Source of the DNA: Torreya grandis
Taxonomy: Eukaryota > Streptophyta > Pinopsida > Cupressales > Taxaceae
Reading direction: 5' to 3'
DNA length: 64,000 nucleotides
Assembly: GCA_037957365.1 (NCBI GenBank)
Contig: JARHVA010000316.1
Location: 682,001-746,000, forward strand
Shown here: in pieces, positions 61,390 through 64,000 of the stretch
Layout: every line of letters begins with the position of its first letter
Position numbering within the stretch: the stretch's first letter is position 1
The notes under the pieces: model-generated
Seen by the model: only the letters and a program-made list of their open reading frames with translations
The model's database searches: none
Told to the model about the DNA's origin: nothing
Translations under genes and position numbers: made by a program

Positions 61390-61801
61390 TTTACTCTAAT
61401 TTTGACTTGGTCATTTGATCTAACATAACACCTGTCAGCTCAAATTACCAAATTTACAAGTACATCCTATCTACATTGCACCAATTATCTTGGCTTTCCT
61501 ATGTTTGTTTGTTTTTGCTCTTAGTTTTGTATTCTTGGGTTTGGTGAAAGTAGGCTTTGTGCCCTCCACAATCAAAACTATAAACACAATAGAAAACCAT
61601 CCAATGATAAAAGTAATTCAAGGTACACATCATATTTATTTTCAAATTATTTCCCTTTCAGTCATTTACTTTCAATTATTTTATGCTTTAAAATATTTCA
61701 AATTTTTTTTAGCCTCAACATTATGTGTTACTATGTTCTTTCTCGAAGCACCATCCCCTATTGCACCTTAGTGACACATGATGATATTTGAGTGGAGCAT
61801 A
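61390..61801 (+). other. Element D 3' remnant up to the 3' LTR
   Basis: Noncoding D sequence. A hydrophobic 93-codon open frame (61490-61771) has no support. A weak purine stretch, GAGTGGAGCA (61790-61799), sits at the PPT position before TGTATACACA. Confidence 0.55.
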
Positions 61802-62991
61802 TGTATACACATAATATTTTCAACCTTTTATCAAAGATTGATGCTTTACATCTTACAAGAACCCATTGAGACTCAATATCTCTGAGTACATACCTTAAAG
61901 GGTACATCGAGAAAAGGGTGGGCAAACTATTGGTGTTTCATAGGATTGTTGTCCCTTATTTCCACTTATTATCAATCCAAATAGCTCCTAAAATCATTCC
62001 CTAAGCTATTACTCCTATTTTAATATTTCTCTAGTTTTTTTCCACTTTTCATCCCTCTTTTCCTCACCTTATGCCCCTTTTCATAGTCTACTATACTAGG
62101 TCGATTGGGTCGACCCTGTAAAATTTTAGGTAAAATTTATTTAGGGTCTAGGTCAGCACTTGGCTAACCTAGCCTGTAACTTAGTTAATTTTTGTCCTTA
62201 ATTATACTAGGTTGACTAGGTTGACCCTCTTGGACAAAACTTTTGGAAGGGCTTAGGGTTAAATCCTCCTATATATACAAGATCATTTCATCATTATTTC
62301 ATAATCAATCAATCAAGAGTTATTATTTGTTTGTGCTTCTTTACAATCTACTCTTTTACCATTCTACATGAGGAGTATTAGCATAGGGTTTATACTTGGA
62401 TAATCCAATCTTATGGATAAGTCTTAGATTCTTTGGCCTTTCTTAGTGATCCTTACAAACTATAATAACCTCTTGCAAAGCCCATTTGTCCAAGGGAGAT
62501 ATTGAGTCTCAATGGGTTTATCATTTAGTTAAATATTCTCTAACTTTACTCCTCTCTTTAGTAGATATACGTAGCATAAGTATTGGATTCAAATAATATT
62601 ACTCTTCTTATTCCATGTATTAGGGGCTTGCTCATACATAGCTTAATTGAGATTCTCTTATACATGTTTGTTTTATTTACTAGCTCCCATATTATGCCAC
62701 AAGCTTTGGTGAACACTAGATTAGATTTACTTTATTCATTATTAGTTTAGTGAGATATCAAAACATAGGACTCCCTTAGGGTTATTGTGTGATTTTTATT
62801 GATTAGAGGCTTTGGAACCCTCCCTAACATAGTATATTATGGTAAGACATCCCCTAATCAGGTCTTGCAGATCCTCATATTGGTCATGTTCATGATTATC
62901 TAATGTGTTCCCAATTAGAAGTGTTTGGCATGATCTATCTTCTTTGAGTTAGGATTGATTTATAGACATGATGAATTTCTTATTGCATACA
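61802..62991 (+). repeat. Element D 3' LTR
   Basis: Begins TGTATACACATAA and ends ATTGCATACA. It matches 2941-4122 in order. The TATA-like box is at 62270-62277. Confidence 0.85.
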
Positions 62992-62997
62992 CATATT
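62992..62997. repeat. Probable TSD of element D (right)
   Basis: CATATT, also at 2935-2940. Confidence 0.5.
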
Positions 62998-63144
62998 GCA
63001 TAACATATGCACCTTAAAAATTTCTCATGTTGAAAATATGTATAATAATGGTACTAATGTATAAAATTATGCCATAAATTTGTATCTAAATCATATAACT
63101 ATGTGCTTTGGCCAATTTAAAATTATGTAAGTGTGAATAACTTA

Positions 63145-63430
63145 TTTTTAAAACATGCCCCCACTATATATGGATAAATTTGAAAATTGATAAAAGTGCC
63201 AATGTGGAGAACATATTTCTAAAACATACCCCCACTATAATCTGGGTATGTTAAATATTAAGTGTGGAAAACATGTTTCTAAAATATGTCCCCACTAAAC
63301 TTGAAACTATAAACATGTGGAAGACATGCCTATATTACATACCCCCACTGAATTTAAAGATGTGAACATGTGGAAGCCATGCATATATGACATGCCCCCA
63401 TTGAATTTAAAACTATAAATATGTGGAAGC
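63145..63430. repeat. Degenerate tandem repeat with ACATRCCCCCACT, unit about 55-70 bases
   Basis: The phrase ACATRYCCCCACTR preceded by ATGTGGARRACAT occurs at about 63154, 63224, 63286, 63339 and 63396. The spacing is 53-70 bases. Confidence 0.75.
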
Positions 63431-63669
63431 TATTGTCCCCCAAAAATATCAGCTATTTTTGGGACAACATTTGAATTATTTTGGTCTTACAGACCAAAAT
63501 TATCTCTTCTCTTTTTGAATTTTGTCTTGGGCATTTAAACTCCTCATTTTTCAAGCTTTTCAAAAATATACAAACTGTAAACAGGCTCATTTCTACAAGT
63601 TCAACGGGTTTCACAACTTCTACAGGTGTGTTCAATCAAAAGAATTAGTTTCTAACAATTGGTCATTTT
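63431..63669. other. Unassigned right flank
   Basis: No feature is seen apart from a short inverted pair TTTTGGTC/GACCAAAA at about 63479-63498. A 60-codon minus-strand open frame (63453-63635) is unsupported. Confidence 0.3.
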
Positions 63670-64000
63670 AAGAATTGGTTCATCACCTTGGTTCAAATAG
63701 AAATTTCCATCGGCAAGCATCAATAACAGGTTCAACATTTGGTTCATCTTTTGGTTCAACATCAAATGGTTCAAAGGTAGGTTCAATCAAGTGGTTCAAT
63801 TCTTTGTTTCAACATTTGGTTCATTCACTCAGCTTTAGCACTTTGATTCATTCTTTGGTTCAATCAAGCGGTTCGTCAGTCGGTTCAAAGCTTTGTTTGA
63901 ACCGTTGAACCAAAAATTTGGTTCAACGACCAAGTTCAATGAAAAGGTTTAAAGCTTTGGTTTGACGGTTGGTTCAAAGACATGGTTCAAAGGCAAGTTC
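63670..64000. repeat. Dense GGTTCAA array at the window edge
   Basis: GGTTCAA/GGTTCAT/GGTTCG occurs about every 12-25 bases, more than 15 times, almost all in one orientation. The array runs past the window end. The weaker patch at 2090-2400 on the other side of D carries the same motif. Confidence 0.85.

Larger units (their letters stand above)
2941..62991 (+). mobile_element. Element D: Tat-type Ty3/gypsy LTR retrotransposon, outermost of the nest
   Basis: D is delimited by two homologous LTRs (2941-4122 and 61802-62991), a PBS directly after the left LTR, and gag-pro-RT-RNH-RNH-INT coding remnants on the plus strand between them. Removing elements C (14561-53749) and E (53869-61384) leaves about 13.3 kb, a normal size for this group. 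CATATT lies at both outer edges (2935-2940 and 62992-62997) and is the probable TSD, with one base of uncertainty in the left LTR start. The left LTR begins TTAATACACA and the right TGTATACACA, so the left TG has decayed. The right LTR start resembles that of element B (TGTATACACC). All coding domains are broken. By eye, its LTRs are among the most diverged pairs here, as expected for the oldest insertion. Confidence 0.82.

Noticed and set aside
61490..61771. Hydrophobic 93-codon frame resembling a membrane protein
   Set aside because: T-rich noncoding D sequence gives hydrophobic codons by composition; no family match and no support from context.
2941..62991. LTRs of D read as two independent solo LTRs
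   Set aside because: A PBS directly follows the left copy, a plus-strand gag-pol follows that, similarity ends together at TACA, and CATATT flanks both outer edges.

Overview
The window looks like intergenic DNA from a large, repeat-rich plant (seed-plant-type) nuclear genome. It is AT-rich, and I see no intact host gene, rRNA or tRNA. Nearly everything is LTR retrotransposon sequence, nested several levels deep. The recognisable pol domains (aspartic protease, reverse transcriptase, RNase H, a second archaeal-type RNase H just before integrase, zinc-finger integrase) are those of plant Ty3/gypsy elements of the Tat/Ogre type. I cannot name the species.

Five LTR elements can be delimited from paired LTRs, target-site duplications (TSDs), primer-binding sites (PBS) and, in some, polypurine tracts (PPT). 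D (+ strand, about 2941-62991) is the outermost. D was interrupted by C (- strand, 14561-53749, TSD ATTAC) and by E (- strand, 53869-61384, TSD CTTAA/CCTAA). The 3' LTR of C was split by B (+ strand, 15627-42016, TSD GATGA). The leader of B was interrupted by A (- strand, 17085-27170, TSD ATAAC). The order of insertion is therefore D, then C, then B, then A; E is later than D but its order relative to C, B and A is unknown.

Layout. 1-2934: flank with an LTR-like array of CACGTGGC motifs and a GGTTCAA-rich patch. 2941-14555: D 5' LTR, leader, gag, pro, RT, RNH, second RNH, INT and 3' noncoding. 14561-15626: first part of the C 3' LTR. 15627-17079: B 5' LTR and leader start. 17085-27170: element A. 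27176-42016: rest of B (leader, gag-pol, long 3' noncoding region, 3' LTR). 42022-48780: rest of the C 3' LTR and its short internal region. 48781-53749: C 5' LTR. 53869-61384: element E. 61390-62991: end of D with its 3' LTR. 62998-64000: flank with tandem repeats and a dense GGTTCAA array.

B and D were full gag-pol elements and are now broken by stops, frameshifts and lost catalytic residues. A, C and E lack any visible RT or integrase. A and C share a homologous uncharacterised first ORF although their LTRs differ completely, and A also carries a second long uncharacterised ORF (about 1,280 codons, NLS-like basic patch, probable coiled coil). The U3 of A carries an array of G-box-like CACGTGGC motifs upstream of a TATA box. 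A, B and C share one PBS type; D and E share another. No element here looks able to make a complete set of proteins. The shared ORF of A and C, the second ORF of A and the G-box U3 array are the least-explained parts of the window.
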